DNA of 64,000 bases from Candidatus Hadersleviella danica. GTDB lineage: Bacteria > Chloroflexota > Anaerolineae > Promineifilales > Promineifilaceae. The notes under the pieces were generated by a model. The model was given only the letters and a program-made list of their open reading frames with translations, was not told the origin of the DNA and made no database searches. Below, one piece after another: positions 45,338 through 53,059 of this stretch (positions within the stretch are counted from its first letter, which is position 1; each line of letters starts with the position of its first letter). The position numbers and the translations under genes are program-made. The DNA is taken from contig JADJSZ010000036.1 in assembly GCA_016711405.1 (NCBI GenBank), forward strand, positions 1 through 64,000. Direction: 5' to 3'.

Positions 45338-45502
45338 ATGGAAGCAACCATTGAACAAATTCCCCGCTCTGGGCAAGTTGAATTTACCCTGCAAGTGACG
45401 GCCAAGGTGCATTATTCGGCCGAAGCGGCGCGGCGGTTGGTCGGCCGTTTTGCGGCCAATGAAATCTCCTATCTATTGCGGAGCGGCGACCTAGTCTCGT
45501 GA
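45338..45502 (+). CDS. small hypothetical protein, first ORF of a three-gene cassette
   Basis: A 54-residue ORF not large enough for the usual length cutoff. AGGAG lies nine bases before its ATG, and it has VEFTLQVTAKVHYSAEAARRLV followed by FAANEISYLLRSGD, a compact beta-beta-alpha-like pattern. Its TGA overlaps the ATG of the next ORF (TGATG), which shows coupling. No family name can be given. The size and position suggest an antitoxin-like or leader partner, but that is inference only. Confidence 0.55.
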   Translation: MEATIEQIPRSGQVEFTLQVTAKVHYSAEAARRLVGRFAANEISYLLRSGDLVS

Positions 45503-45699
45503 TGAGTGAACACATTGTTTGGCGCGTGCCACTGTTATTTGCCCTGCCAAGCTGGGGCACTGTCGGCACTGTCGGGCACATAGATGTAGATGTGCAAACG
45601 GGAGAATTGACAATTACACCTGAGCTTATCCAGAAGATACAAGCCAATGCCACAGAGAAAGCTACCTATTATTCCACCCTTGCCCGTCCTGCCGTTTAG
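45502..45699 (+). CDS. small hypothetical protein, second ORF of the cassette
   Basis: A 65-residue protein starting at the ATG that overlaps the previous stop. VPLLFALPSWGTVGTVGHIDVDVQTGEL, then LIQKIQANATEKATYYSTL. The middle motif GTVGxIDVDVQTGEL looks conserved-type, as if binding a metal or peptide. Its end overlaps the next gene by 53 bases. Function unknown. Confidence 0.6.
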   Translation: MSEHIVWRVPLLFALPSWGTVGTVGHIDVDVQTGELTITPELIQKIQANATEKATYYSTLARPAV

Positions 45700-46129
45700 C
45701 CAGCAAGGTGAGGTGGATTGTTTGGCGGCTTGTGCGGCGATGGTGTTGGCCTACACCGACCAAGTCATTCCATACCACCAACTTCTCCACACGTTGCAAA
45801 TTGGGCCGATTGGCGCACCTAGACGCAACATTGGCAATTTAGCCCGACATGGTATCTCTGTCACTTACCGAGAGGCCAGTTTGGCGGTTTTGGCTGAAAC
45901 ATATTTGGAGGTTGGGGAACCTGTTATTGTTTTTGTAGATACAGGCGAGTTGCATTACTGGTCAATAGCAGTTAATCATGCAATTGTCGTCATCGGTCTT
46001 GATGAGGAGCATGTCTTAGCTCTGGACCCAGCTTTTTCAACATCCATCCAAGCAATTCCACATGAAGAGTTCCAATTGGCTTGGATAAATGGCGATTACA
46101 CTTGTGCGGTTATCCATCGTTCAACATAA
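45647..46129 (+). CDS. C39-like papain-fold cysteine peptidase
   Basis: A 160-residue protein with the C39/papain-like triad: QQGEVDCLAACAAMVLAY (Gln oxyanion and Cys25), His in VNHAIVVIGLDEEHVLALDPAFS and Asp in LDPAF. No membrane or ABC domain is present, so it is a stand-alone peptidase, not a bacteriocin exporter. The gene overlaps the preceding small ORF by 53 bases and ends 10 bases before a terminator. Its target may be one of the two small proteins. Confidence 0.75.
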   Translation: MPQRKLPIIPPLPVLPFSQQGEVDCLAACAAMVLAYTDQVIPYHQLLHTLQIGPIGAPRRNIGNLARHGISVTYREASLAVLAETYLEVGEPVIVFVDTGELHYWSIAVNHAIVVIGLDEEHVLALDPAFSTSIQAIPHEEFQLAWINGDYTCAVIHRST

Positions 46130-46139
46130 TCCATTCTTC

Positions 46140-46172
46140 ACGGCCGTTCACTCCCCTGAACGGCCGTTTTTC
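46140..46172 (+). terminator. intrinsic terminator made from CGGCCG arms
   Basis: ACGGCCGTTCA (46140-46150), CTCCCC, TGAACGGCCGTTTTTC. A perfect 11-bp stem with T5, ending the three-gene cassette. Confidence 0.85.
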
Positions 46173-46205
46173 TCAACCATATCAGCCACCCCCAAGGAAT
46201 ACCCC

Positions 46206-46562
46206 ATGACAATCGTCGCCAACGTTTTAATCGGCCTCGTCGCCCTGCTCCACACCTATTTTCTCATCCTCGAAATGTTCTTGTGGGATAAGCCACAAGG
46301 CCGCAAAACATTTGGGCTGACGGCCGAATTTGCCACCGCCTCCAAAACCCTCGCCGCCAATCAGGGGCTTTACAACGGCTTCCTCGCCGCTGGGCTTATT
46401 TGGGGCCTCCTGTTGGGCACGGCCGGGCAACACATCCAAATCTTCTTCCTCGCCTGCGTCATTATCGCAGGGCTTTATGGTGGGTGGACAGTCTCCAAGA
46501 AAATCATGATGGTACAGGCCGTGCCGGCCGCCCTCGCCCTCCTCTTCGTTTTGCTCGCCTAA
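46206..46562 (+). CDS. DUF1304 membrane protein
   Basis: A 118-residue protein with four helices. LIGLVALLHTYFLILEMFLW and NQGLYNGFLAAGLIWGLLLG are the DUF1304 signature. The function of the family is unknown. The ATG at 46206 is chosen because the longer ORF upstream is only repeat/terminator sequence. It converges with the mvaD-like gene on the minus strand. Confidence 0.88.
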   Translation: MTIVANVLIGLVALLHTYFLILEMFLWDKPQGRKTFGLTAEFATASKTLAANQGLYNGFLAAGLIWGLLLGTAGQHIQIFFLACVIIAGLYGGWTVSKKIMMVQAVPAALALLFVLLA

Positions 46563-46651
46563 CCCAAGCCCTCTTCAAACAAACAAAAGGGGATGTGCAA
46601 GTTGCACATCCCCTTTCACTTTTCACTTCTTACTTCTTATTATTTACTTTC
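46563..46651. repeat. CACTTTT-type 7-bp repeats between convergent genes
   Basis: GATGTGCAAGTTGCACATC is a short perfect inverted repeat at 46591-46609, and CCTTTCACTTTTCACTTC units follow at 46610-46645. This fits a bidirectional transcript end. Confidence 0.65.
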
Positions 46652-47620
46652 TTACCCCACCACCCGCGCCCCTTGCCCCGCCGCGCAGACCAACGTGCTG
46701 GCCACGCACTCGAGTTGGCCGAGTTGTTCCAGCAGGGCGGGCACATGCGCCCGTTCGGTCAGGATGTGGACATTCGGGCCTGCATCAATGGTGAAGTAGC
46801 CCACGGCCGTGCCCCTCTGCCGCCAGCCGCGCAAAGCGTGGAGCAGGGTCATCGTGCCCGCCGTCCAGTAGAGAATACTCGGCCGTGAGGTCATCGAGGC
46901 GACATGTAGGGAGATGGCTTCTGCCTCGAGCAATTCCCCGAATAGCTCCAAATCCCGCTCAAAAATCGCCTTGCGCATCAGGGGCAAGGTGCGTTGCAGT
47001 TCCCCCAAGCGGGCTTGGTAAAAGGGGCTGGTGTGGGCGAGGGGATGGCCGGCCGTGGAGCCAACCTCTTTTTCTTCGGCCGAGACAATGGCCACCACAT
47101 CCACCAAATCCCAATGTTCGGGCGGGGCGATTTGCACGGCGTAGGAATCGTCGTGCCGCGCCCCCGCGTACCACTCCACAAAGCCGCCCGCAATGGAGCG
47201 GGAGGCCGACCCCGACCCCAAGCGAGCAATTTTGCTCAGTTCGGCCTCGGGCAAATCTAGCCCCAGCGCCCCAGCGGCCGCCACGGTCAGGGCGGCCATC
47301 CCTGAAGCGGAAGAGGCGATGCCCGCCCCCGTGGGGAAGCTGTTGCTGGAGACGATGTGGGCGCGGGTGGCCACGCCTGCCAGTTGGCGCAAGTGGTCGA
47401 GTTGCCTGCTGGCGCGTTGCACGGCCGCCTCGGCCGCTGGTTGCTCGTTTAAGAGGAGGCTGTCGGCGGAAAAATCAGGCGAAAATTCAACGGCCGTGGT
47501 CGTCACGGCCGCATCGAGGGTCATGGAAATACTGCCGTTCATCGGCAGGCGCAGGGCATCATCCAGATTGCCCCAATATTTGACAAAAGCGATGTTGGAA
47601 CCAGCAATGGCGGTGGTCAT
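46652..47620 (-). CDS. mvaD: diphosphomevalonate (or phosphomevalonate) decarboxylase
   Basis: A 322-residue GHMP-family enzyme. Motifs are GSNIAFVKYWGNLDDALRLP (MDC N-terminus), PTGAGIASSASGMAALTVAA (phosphate loop), GSGSASRSIAGGFVEW and DAGPNVHIL (catalytic Asp region). It makes isopentenyl diphosphate, or isopentenyl phosphate if it acts on mevalonate phosphate. Because an isopentenyl phosphate kinase is also in the window, the second option is open, as reported for Roseiflexus. The ATG at 47620 starts the conserved TTAIAGSNIAF. The gene is intact. Confidence 0.9.
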   Translation of the reverse strand: MTTAIAGSNIAFVKYWGNLDDALRLPMNGSISMTLDAAVTTTAVEFSPDFSADSLLLNEQPAAEAAVQRASRQLDHLRQLAGVATRAHIVSSNSFPTGAGIASSASGMAALTVAAAGALGLDLPEAELSKIARLGSGSASRSIAGGFVEWYAGARHDDSYAVQIAPPEHWDLVDVVAIVSAEEKEVGSTAGHPLAHTSPFYQARLGELQRTLPLMRKAIFERDLELFGELLEAEAISLHVASMTSRPSILYWTAGTMTLLHALRGWRQRGTAVGYFTIDAGPNVHILTERAHVPALLEQLGQLECVASTLVCAAGQGARVVG

Positions 47621-47712
47621 AGAGAGCAAAAGTGAGAAGTGAAAAGTAAAAAGTAAAAGGTCGTTGGTGGGACAAGCCACTTTTTACCTTTCACTTTTTA
47701 CTTTTTACTGAT
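47621..47712. repeat. AAAAGTG / CACTTTT inverted 7-bp repeats
   Basis: GTGAGAAGTGAAAAGTAAAAA at 47631-47651 faces CACTTTTTACCTTTCACTTTTTAC at 47680-47703, between two same-strand genes. The arms can pair over 20 bases. Confidence 0.75.
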
Positions 47713-49107
47713 TTACAGTTCGGCGTAAGCGGCGAGAAATTGCACAGATGTTTCAATGCCCCGATAGAAATTGGGCAGGTAAAAACTCTCGTTGGGGGAG
47801 TGGATGCGATCGTTGGGCAAGCCGAAACCCATCAGCACCGATTCGAGGCCGAGGTGGGTTTGGAATTCGCCGACGACGGGGATGGAGCCGCCGTTGCGGG
47901 TGAAGAGTGGCTCTTTGCCAAAAGCGGCCGTGTACGCCTTGCTGGCCGCCTTCATGGCCGGCACACTGTAATCGGTGATGCTGGCGGGTGCGCCGTGGCC
48001 ATCTTCCTCGAATTGCAAGGTGATGCTGGGCGGGGTGAGCTGGCGCACATAATCCCGAAACTGTTGCTTGATTTTGGCGGGGTCTTGGTTGGGCACGAGG
48101 CGCATCGAGATTTTGGCGTGGACGCGGGAAGGCAGAACTGTCTTGCCCCCTTTGCCTGTGTAGCCGCCGATAATGCCGTGCAGGTCGAGCGTCGGCCGTG
48201 CCCCCAGCCGCTCCACGAGCGTGTAGTCGGGTTCGCCCCACAGGGCGGGTGCGCCCGTCTCCGCCCGCCACGCCTCGGGGTCAATCGGCAATTTGTTGAG
48301 CATTTCCCGCTCTTCCGCGCTCAGTTCTAGCACGTCGTCATAAAAGCCGGGGATGAGAATGCGGCCGTCTTCATCTTTGAGTTTGGCCACAATATGGCAC
48401 AAAGCGTTCAGCGGGTTGTTGATGGCCCCACCCGCCCCACCCGAGTGCAGGTCGTGGTCGGGGCCAATCAGGTCGAGCATGTCGTAGTGAATCCCGCGCA
48501 AGCCGTAGGTGATGCTGGGCTGGTCGGGGCTAAGGATGCCTGTGTCGGAAATGAGGGCGATGTCGGCCGCTAATTTCTCTTTGTGCTTGGGCAAATAGTC
48601 GGCCAGCGATTCGCCGCCGCTCTCTTCTTCCCCTTCGTACAAAAATTTAACATTGACGGGCAAACGGCCGCTGGTCTGCAAATACGCCTCGGCCGCCTTG
48701 ACGTGAATGTACGCCTGCCCCTTGTCATCGCACGCGCCACGGGCGTAGATGCGCTCGCCGCGCACGGTTGGCTCAAACGGTGGGGTCTCCCACAGTTCGA
48801 TGGGGTCTACAGGTTGGACATCAAAATGGCCGTAAATCAACACGGTGGGGGCATCGGCTCCAGCATGGAGCCAATCGGCGTAGACGAGGGGGTGTTTGCC
48901 CACGGCCGAGGCAATCACTTCGACGTTTTCCAGCCCGATGCGGCGCATTTCGGCCGCCAGCCATTCGGCCGCTTTGGCCACATCGGGGGCATGGTCGGGC
49001 TGGGTGCTGACGCTGGGGATGCGCAGGAAATCTTGGAGTTGGGCGAGGTGGGCGGCCGTGTTGGCGCGGGCAAAGGTCAGAGCTTGGTCGAGAGGTGTGT
49101 TTGTCAT
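47713..49107 (-). CDS. M20 dipeptidase (CNDP/DapE-like)
   Basis: A 464-residue zinc dipeptidase. Metal motifs are VLIYGHFDVQPVDP, RGACDDKGQAYIHVKA and FLYEGEEESGGE, with SDTGILSPDQPSITYGLRG and the final His in RIHSPNESF. The pattern EGEEESG with GHFDVQP marks the carnosinase-like M20 dipeptidases. It starts at the CAT of 49105-49107. Probably cytosolic peptide turnover. Confidence 0.92.
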   Translation of the reverse strand: MTNTPLDQALTFARANTAAHLAQLQDFLRIPSVSTQPDHAPDVAKAAEWLAAEMRRIGLENVEVIASAVGKHPLVYADWLHAGADAPTVLIYGHFDVQPVDPIELWETPPFEPTVRGERIYARGACDDKGQAYIHVKAAEAYLQTSGRLPVNVKFLYEGEEESGGESLADYLPKHKEKLAADIALISDTGILSPDQPSITYGLRGIHYDMLDLIGPDHDLHSGGAGGAINNPLNALCHIVAKLKDEDGRILIPGFYDDVLELSAEEREMLNKLPIDPEAWRAETGAPALWGEPDYTLVERLGARPTLDLHGIIGGYTGKGGKTVLPSRVHAKISMRLVPNQDPAKIKQQFRDYVRQLTPPSITLQFEEDGHGAPASITDYSVPAMKAASKAYTAAFGKEPLFTRNGGSIPVVGEFQTHLGLESVLMGFGLPNDRIHSPNESFYLPNFYRGIETSVQFLAAYAEL

Positions 49108-49129
49108 GGGGATTCAACTACCTTGGGGT

Positions 49130-49260
49130 ATAATTTGGGTGATTCGTTCGTTGGCTATTCATTATTCGTTATTCGTTATTGAGTTGTTTGACCAACTAAC
49201 CCCATAACGAGTAACCCAGTAACCAATAACCCCGTATAACGAATAACCATTATAACCAAC
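49130..49260. repeat. ATTCGTT and ATAACCA 7-bp repeats
   Basis: ATTCGTTCGTTGGC and CATTATTCGTTATTCGTTATTG at 49140-49182 face TAACGAGTAACCCAGTAACCAATAACC at about 49205-49231, between two divergent genes. Confidence 0.7.
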
Positions 49261-49264
49261 TTCT

Positions 49265-49795
49265 ATGAGCATCCCCACCACGGCCGCGCCCAACCTTGAA
49301 CTCGAGGCATACATCGAAAGCATCTTGTTCGTCTCCAGCGGCCCCGTCTCCCTCGGGCGGCTCGCCCGCACCCTAGAGATTACGACAGGCGCGGCGCGAC
49401 AAGCCCTCCACGCCCTCGAAGCGCGGTATGCGGGGCGAGGCTTGCGCCTACAATGGCTTGATGAAGCCGTGCAATTCACCACCGCCCCCGAGGCGGGGCT
49501 GGTCGTGGAGCGTTTTCTGGGGCTAGAGGCTCCCACCAGCCGCCTGAGCCATGCCGCCTTAGAGGTGTTGGCCATTGTGGCCTACATGCAACCCATCACA
49601 CGGCCGCAGGTGGACGAGTTGCGCGGGGTCAATTCCGATGGCGCCATGCGCACCCTTCTCAGCAAGGGGTTGGTGGAGGAAATCGGCCGTGTCGAAGCCC
49701 CCGGACGGCCGATTCTCTATGGCACAACCCCTGAATTTATGCAACACTTTGGCCTGAGCAACATGGCTGAACTCCCCCCCCTTTCCACAGAGTAA
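49265..49795 (+). CDS. scpB: segregation and condensation protein B
   Basis: A 176-residue kleisin-partner of SMC-ScpA. Two winged helices: LEAYIESILFVSSGPVSLGRLARTLEIT, and SRLSHAALEVLAIVAYMQPITRPQVDELRGVNSDGAMRTLLSKGLVEEIGR, which is the diagnostic block. scpA is not in the window. The following rluB and cmk genes are the usual neighbours in many Gram-positive-type genomes. Confidence 0.95.
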   Translation: MSIPTTAAPNLELEAYIESILFVSSGPVSLGRLARTLEITTGAARQALHALEARYAGRGLRLQWLDEAVQFTTAPEAGLVVERFLGLEAPTSRLSHAALEVLAIVAYMQPITRPQVDELRGVNSDGAMRTLLSKGLVEEIGRVEAPGRPILYGTTPEFMQHFGLSNMAELPPLSTE

Positions 49796-49820
49796 TTTTA
49801 GATTTTGGATTTTTGATTAA

Positions 49821-50594
49821 ATGGAAGAACGACTACAAAAACTCATGGCCCAAACGGGCTTCGGCTCCCGCCGCCAATGCGAAGAAATCATCGCCCAAAA
49901 GCGGGTGACCGTCAACGGCCGCCTCGCCCACCTCGGCGACAAAGCCGACCTCCACCACGACGATGTCCGCGTAGACGGCAAACGCCTGCCCGCCCCCGAG
50001 CAAAAACTCTACATCATGCTCCACAAACCATGGGGCATCCTCTCCGACGAAGACGACACAGGCGAAGGACGCACCACCGCCCGCCAACTCATCCAAGTCG
50101 AAGGGCATTTGTACCCCGTCGGCCGTCTCGATAAAAACAGCGTTGGCCTCATGCTCTTCACCAACGATGGCGAACTAGCCCACAAACTAACCCACCCCAG
50201 CTTTGAACACGAAAAAATCTACCGTGTCAAAGTCAGCGGCCAACCTTCCAACGAAGTTTTGCGCCAATGGGCAAGGGGTGTGGAACTGGAAGATGGCATG
50301 ACCGCCCCCGCCCGCGTGCGGCTGGAAAAACAAGAAGATGAATACGCATGGATTCGCATCACCATGCGCGAAGGGCGCAAGCGGCAAATTCGGCGCGTGG
50401 CTACCCTCCTCGGCCACACGGTTCTCCACCTCCACCGCGAACAACTCGGCCCCCTCAAACTAGGCGATTTGCCCCTCGGCAAATGGCGGCACCTCACCCG
50501 CCCCGAAATTAGCCAGCTACGCCGCTATGTCCTCGGCGACCGCCGCCCCAACGTCCCCCGCCGCCGCTCCAGCTTTGGCAACCCAAGAAGATAG
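49821..50594 (+). CDS. rluB: rRNA pseudouridine synthase RluB/RsuA type
   Basis: A 257-residue enzyme with an N-terminal S4 RNA-binding domain (RLQKLMAQTGFGSRRQCEEIIAQKRVTVNG) and a catalytic domain with the Asp in VGRLDKNSVGLMLFTNDGEL and GRKRQIRRVATLLGH. It modifies 23S rRNA. The C-terminal 20 residues are basic (DRRPNVPRRRSSF). It lies 25 bp after scpB. The Thr usually seen after LD is Asn-Ser here. Confidence 0.92.
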   Translation: MEERLQKLMAQTGFGSRRQCEEIIAQKRVTVNGRLAHLGDKADLHHDDVRVDGKRLPAPEQKLYIMLHKPWGILSDEDDTGEGRTTARQLIQVEGHLYPVGRLDKNSVGLMLFTNDGELAHKLTHPSFEHEKIYRVKVSGQPSNEVLRQWARGVELEDGMTAPARVRLEKQEDEYAWIRITMREGRKRQIRRVATLLGHTVLHLHREQLGPLKLGDLPLGKWRHLTRPEISQLRRYVLGDRRPNVPRRRSSFGNPRR

Positions 50595-50690
50595 AGGGTA
50601 GAGAAAGAGATAGAGAAACTCGGTTGGCGGAATAACAACGCGCCCCTCTATCTCTATCTCCCATCTCTATCTTCTTTTAAGGAGATTCCC
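50590..50690. repeat. ATAGAGA inverted 7-bp repeats before cmk
   Basis: GATAGAGGGTAGAGAAAGAGA at 50591-50611 faces CTCTATCTCTATCTCCCATC at 50646-50665 (same family as 34171-34260), ending in AAGGAGA for cmk. Confidence 0.7.
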
Positions 50691-51398
50691 TTGTTACCTT
50701 TTCCCATCACCATCGCCATAGATGGCCCTGCCGCCTCGGGCAAAACCACCGTGGGCAAAATGTTGGCCGACCAATTGGGCTATCTATTCCTCGACACAGG
50801 GTGCATGTATCGCGCCGTCACGGCCGCCGCCCTACAACAAGACACCAACCTTGAAGATGAAGCGGCCGTGACCCACATCGCCCAAACCATGCAACTGGAA
50901 ATCGCCAGCGGCGCAGGCTATGACGACGGCCGCCAATACACCGTTCTGCTCGACGGCCGTGACAGCACATGGGAAATCCGCACTCCCGCCGTAGATGCCA
51001 ACGTCTCCCTTGTCTCCAGCTACCTGCCCGTGCGCCAAGAAATGGTGCGCCAACAACGCGCCATTGGCGGCAAAGGGGGTGTAGTCATGGTCGGCCGTGA
51101 CATCGGCACCGTGGTCATGCCCAACGCCCCGCTCAAACTCTACATCACCGCCACGGCCGCCGAACGCGCCCGCCGCCGCCTGAACGACCGCCAACGCCAA
51201 GGACAAAGCGGCGACTACGACCACATTCTGGCCGACATTATCCGCCGCGATGAATACGATGGCAGTCGCACCCACTCCCCCATGCTCCCTGCGGCCGATG
51301 CCCTCATCCTCGACAGCAGTGACAAACCCGCCGCCACCCTCGTAGCCGACATTCTAGCCATGTTGGAAAGCTTGTCAGCGAGTCAGCCTGTCAGCTAG
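50691..51398 (+). CDS. cmk: cytidylate kinase
   Basis: A 235-residue (d)CMP kinase. P-loop IDGPAASGKTTVGKMLA, LDTGCMYRAVT and the CMP-binding GRDIGTVVMPNAPLKLYI, ending with LILDSS. A strong AAGGAGA six bases before TTG at 50691 makes this the start; there is no ATG in the vicinity. The last codons (SLSASQPVS) are translated GTCAGCC repeat, so the native C-terminus has been extended or replaced. Confidence 0.94.
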   Translation: MLPFPITIAIDGPAASGKTTVGKMLADQLGYLFLDTGCMYRAVTAAALQQDTNLEDEAAVTHIAQTMQLEIASGAGYDDGRQYTVLLDGRDSTWEIRTPAVDANVSLVSSYLPVRQEMVRQQRAIGGKGGVVMVGRDIGTVVMPNAPLKLYITATAAERARRRLNDRQRQGQSGDYDHILADIIRRDEYDGSRTHSPMLPAADALILDSSDKPAATLVADILAMLESLSASQPVS

Positions 51399-51439
51399 TC
51401 AGCCCAATCCAAAATCCCCAATCCCCAATCCAAAATCCC

Positions 51440-52312
51440 ATGTATTGGCTCGAAATCACCGTCACGGCCGACGAACAAGCGGCCGACCACCTTGCCGAAA
51501 TTTTGCGCCCCTTCGCCGAAGGGGAAAGCGTCGCCATCGAACAACTCGGCGACCCACGCGACCTTGACCCCAACGCCCTCCTCCCCGAACATTACCTCAA
51601 AATTTACGTTGCGGAAGAGCAAGACACCCCCGAACTGCGCCAGCAAATTGAGGCGGCCGTCGCTCCCTACCCCATCACCTTCACCCCTCTCCAAGAAACC
51701 GATTGGGCCAACGCATGGAAGGATCATTACCACCCCCTCCGCATCGGCCGCCGCTTTTGGATTCAGCCCAGTTGGCAAGAGCCAGACCAAGCCCTGCCCA
51801 CCGACCTCATTATCACCCTCGACCCCGGCATGGCTTTTGGCACAGGCCAACACCCCACCACCCAGCTTTGCCTATCAGCTTTAGAAGATTGGCTCAAGCC
51901 GGGTCAAAGCGTCCTCGACTTAGGCACTGGCTCAGGCATTTTGGCCATTGGCGCCGCCCTACTTGGCGCCAGCGAGATTTTGGCCGTAGACAACGACCGC
52001 TGGGCTGTCCAAGCCACCCATGAAAACGCCGCCCTCAACCAGTTGACCGACCGCATGACGATTGTGGAGGGCACATTGGCCAATGTGGCTACGCGCAATT
52101 GGGATGTGGCCGTGGTCAACATCCTCGCCACCGTCATTATCAACCTGCTTCAAGAGGAAAACCTACTCGAGTACGGCCGCCTCTTCATCTTTAGCGGCAT
52201 CGTCGCCATCCAAGAAGAGGAGTTCACGGCCGCCCTCACGGCCGCTGGTGGTCACATCCACCAAGTTTTGCGCCAAGAAGATTGGCTGGCCATTGTCGCC
52301 ACCCGCGCCTAA
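51440..52312 (+). CDS. prmA: ribosomal protein L11 methyltransferase
   Basis: A 290-residue SAM methyltransferase that methylates L11. N-terminal substrate domain MYWLEITVTADEQAADHLAEIL, linker DWANAWKDHYHPLRIGRRFWIQPSW, SAM motif I LDLGTGSGILAIGAALLGA and DVAVVNILATVI (motif IV). LDPGMAFGTGQHPTTQL is diagnostic. It starts 41 bp after cmk across AATCCCC repeats. Confidence 0.95.
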   Translation: MYWLEITVTADEQAADHLAEILRPFAEGESVAIEQLGDPRDLDPNALLPEHYLKIYVAEEQDTPELRQQIEAAVAPYPITFTPLQETDWANAWKDHYHPLRIGRRFWIQPSWQEPDQALPTDLIITLDPGMAFGTGQHPTTQLCLSALEDWLKPGQSVLDLGTGSGILAIGAALLGASEILAVDNDRWAVQATHENAALNQLTDRMTIVEGTLANVATRNWDVAVVNILATVIINLLQEENLLEYGRLFIFSGIVAIQEEEFTAALTAAGGHIHQVLRQEDWLAIVATRA

Positions 52313-52322
52313 AGCCAAAATC

Positions 52323-52376
52323 ATGACATTTGTCACGGCAGTTTTTGTAGACCAGTCTTAAAAATTATGCTATAGT
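52323..52376 (+). promoter_or_regulatory. promoter and operator of the TetR gene
   Basis: TAGACCAGTCTTA at 52348-52360 is one arm-complete LmrA/YxaF-like operator. An extended -10 TGC-TATAGT lies at 52368-52376 with a possible -35 TAGACC at 52348 (17-bp spacing), so the operator overlaps the promoter. The predicted start is at the ATG, i.e. a leaderless mRNA. A second palindrome, TGACATTTGTCA, is at 52324-52335. Confidence 0.6.
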
Positions 52377-52382
52377 AAACCT

Positions 52383-52952
52383 ATGAATAACCGCCGCCAA
52401 GAGATTTTGTACACCACCAGCCAGCTCATGGAAACGCAAGGCTACCATGCCACAGGCGTAAACCAGATTCTGGAAGCCAGTGGTGCGCCCAAAGGGTCGC
52501 TCTATTACTACTTCCCCGATGGCAAAGATAGTCTAACCGAGCAAGTTATTCAGCAAACGGCCGAGCGCATCGAATCGCGCATTCGGTTGGTGATGGCCGA
52601 ACACGATGACCCCGCCACGGCCGTGGCCGCCTTTTTTGTCACTCTAAGCGGCTCTGTCGAAGCGGCCGACTACGCCTCGGGTGGCCCCATTACCACCATC
52701 GCCCTCGAAGTAGCCTCCACCAACGAACGGCTCAACGCCGCCTGCCATGCCGCCTACGGCCGCTGGCAACAAGCCTTCGCCGACAAACTGCTCGCCCACG
52801 GCTACCCCGAGGAGAGTGCCTACCCCTTAGCTACCTTGATTATTTCCGCCATCGAAGGAGCAACCATTTTGGCTCGCTCCCAGAAATCCGTTCGACCGCT
52901 ACACGAATCTGGACAACAATTGGCGCGTTTGCTAGAAGCAACACGGCCGTGA
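52383..52952 (+). CDS. TetR/AcrR-family repressor (LmrA/YxaF-like)
   Basis: A 189-residue repressor. The helix-turn-helix is in GYHATGVNQILEASGAPKGSLYYYFPDGKDSL (about 18-49). The C-terminal ligand domain has EVASTNERLNAACHAAYGRWQQAF and LATLIISAIEGATILARSQ, characteristic of the LmrA/YxaF subgroup. Matching TAGACYRGTCTA operators precede this gene and the next, so it probably represses itself and the downstream reductase-like genes. Inducers in this group include flavonoids and other aromatics; here it is unknown. Confidence 0.9.
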   Translation: MNNRRQEILYTTSQLMETQGYHATGVNQILEASGAPKGSLYYYFPDGKDSLTEQVIQQTAERIESRIRLVMAEHDDPATAVAAFFVTLSGSVEAADYASGGPITTIALEVASTNERLNAACHAAYGRWQQAFADKLLAHGYPEESAYPLATLIISAIEGATILARSQKSVRPLHESGQQLARLLEATRP

Positions 52953-52964
52953 TAGTGGCCCATT

Positions 52965-52996
52965 GGTGCGATGCACTTTAAGAAGTGTGTCGCACC
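52965..52996 (+). terminator. hairpin downstream of the TetR gene
   Basis: GGTGCGA, TG, CACTT, loop TAAG, AAGTG, TG, TCGCACC is a perfect nested stem, followed by seven A then five T, so termination on the plus strand is plausible but not ideal. Confidence 0.55.
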
Positions 52997-53020
52997 AAAA
53001 AAATTTTTACCTTAATTTTA

Positions 53021-53032
53021 TAGACTGGTCTA
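53021..53032 (+). promoter_or_regulatory. TetR operator before the NmrA-like gene
   Basis: TAGACTGGTCTA, a perfect palindrome, 28 bp before the ATG at 53060. It matches the element in the TetR promoter in both half-sites. Confidence 0.65.
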
Positions 53033-53059
53033 GTAAATACTAGCCAAGGACAAAAGAAA

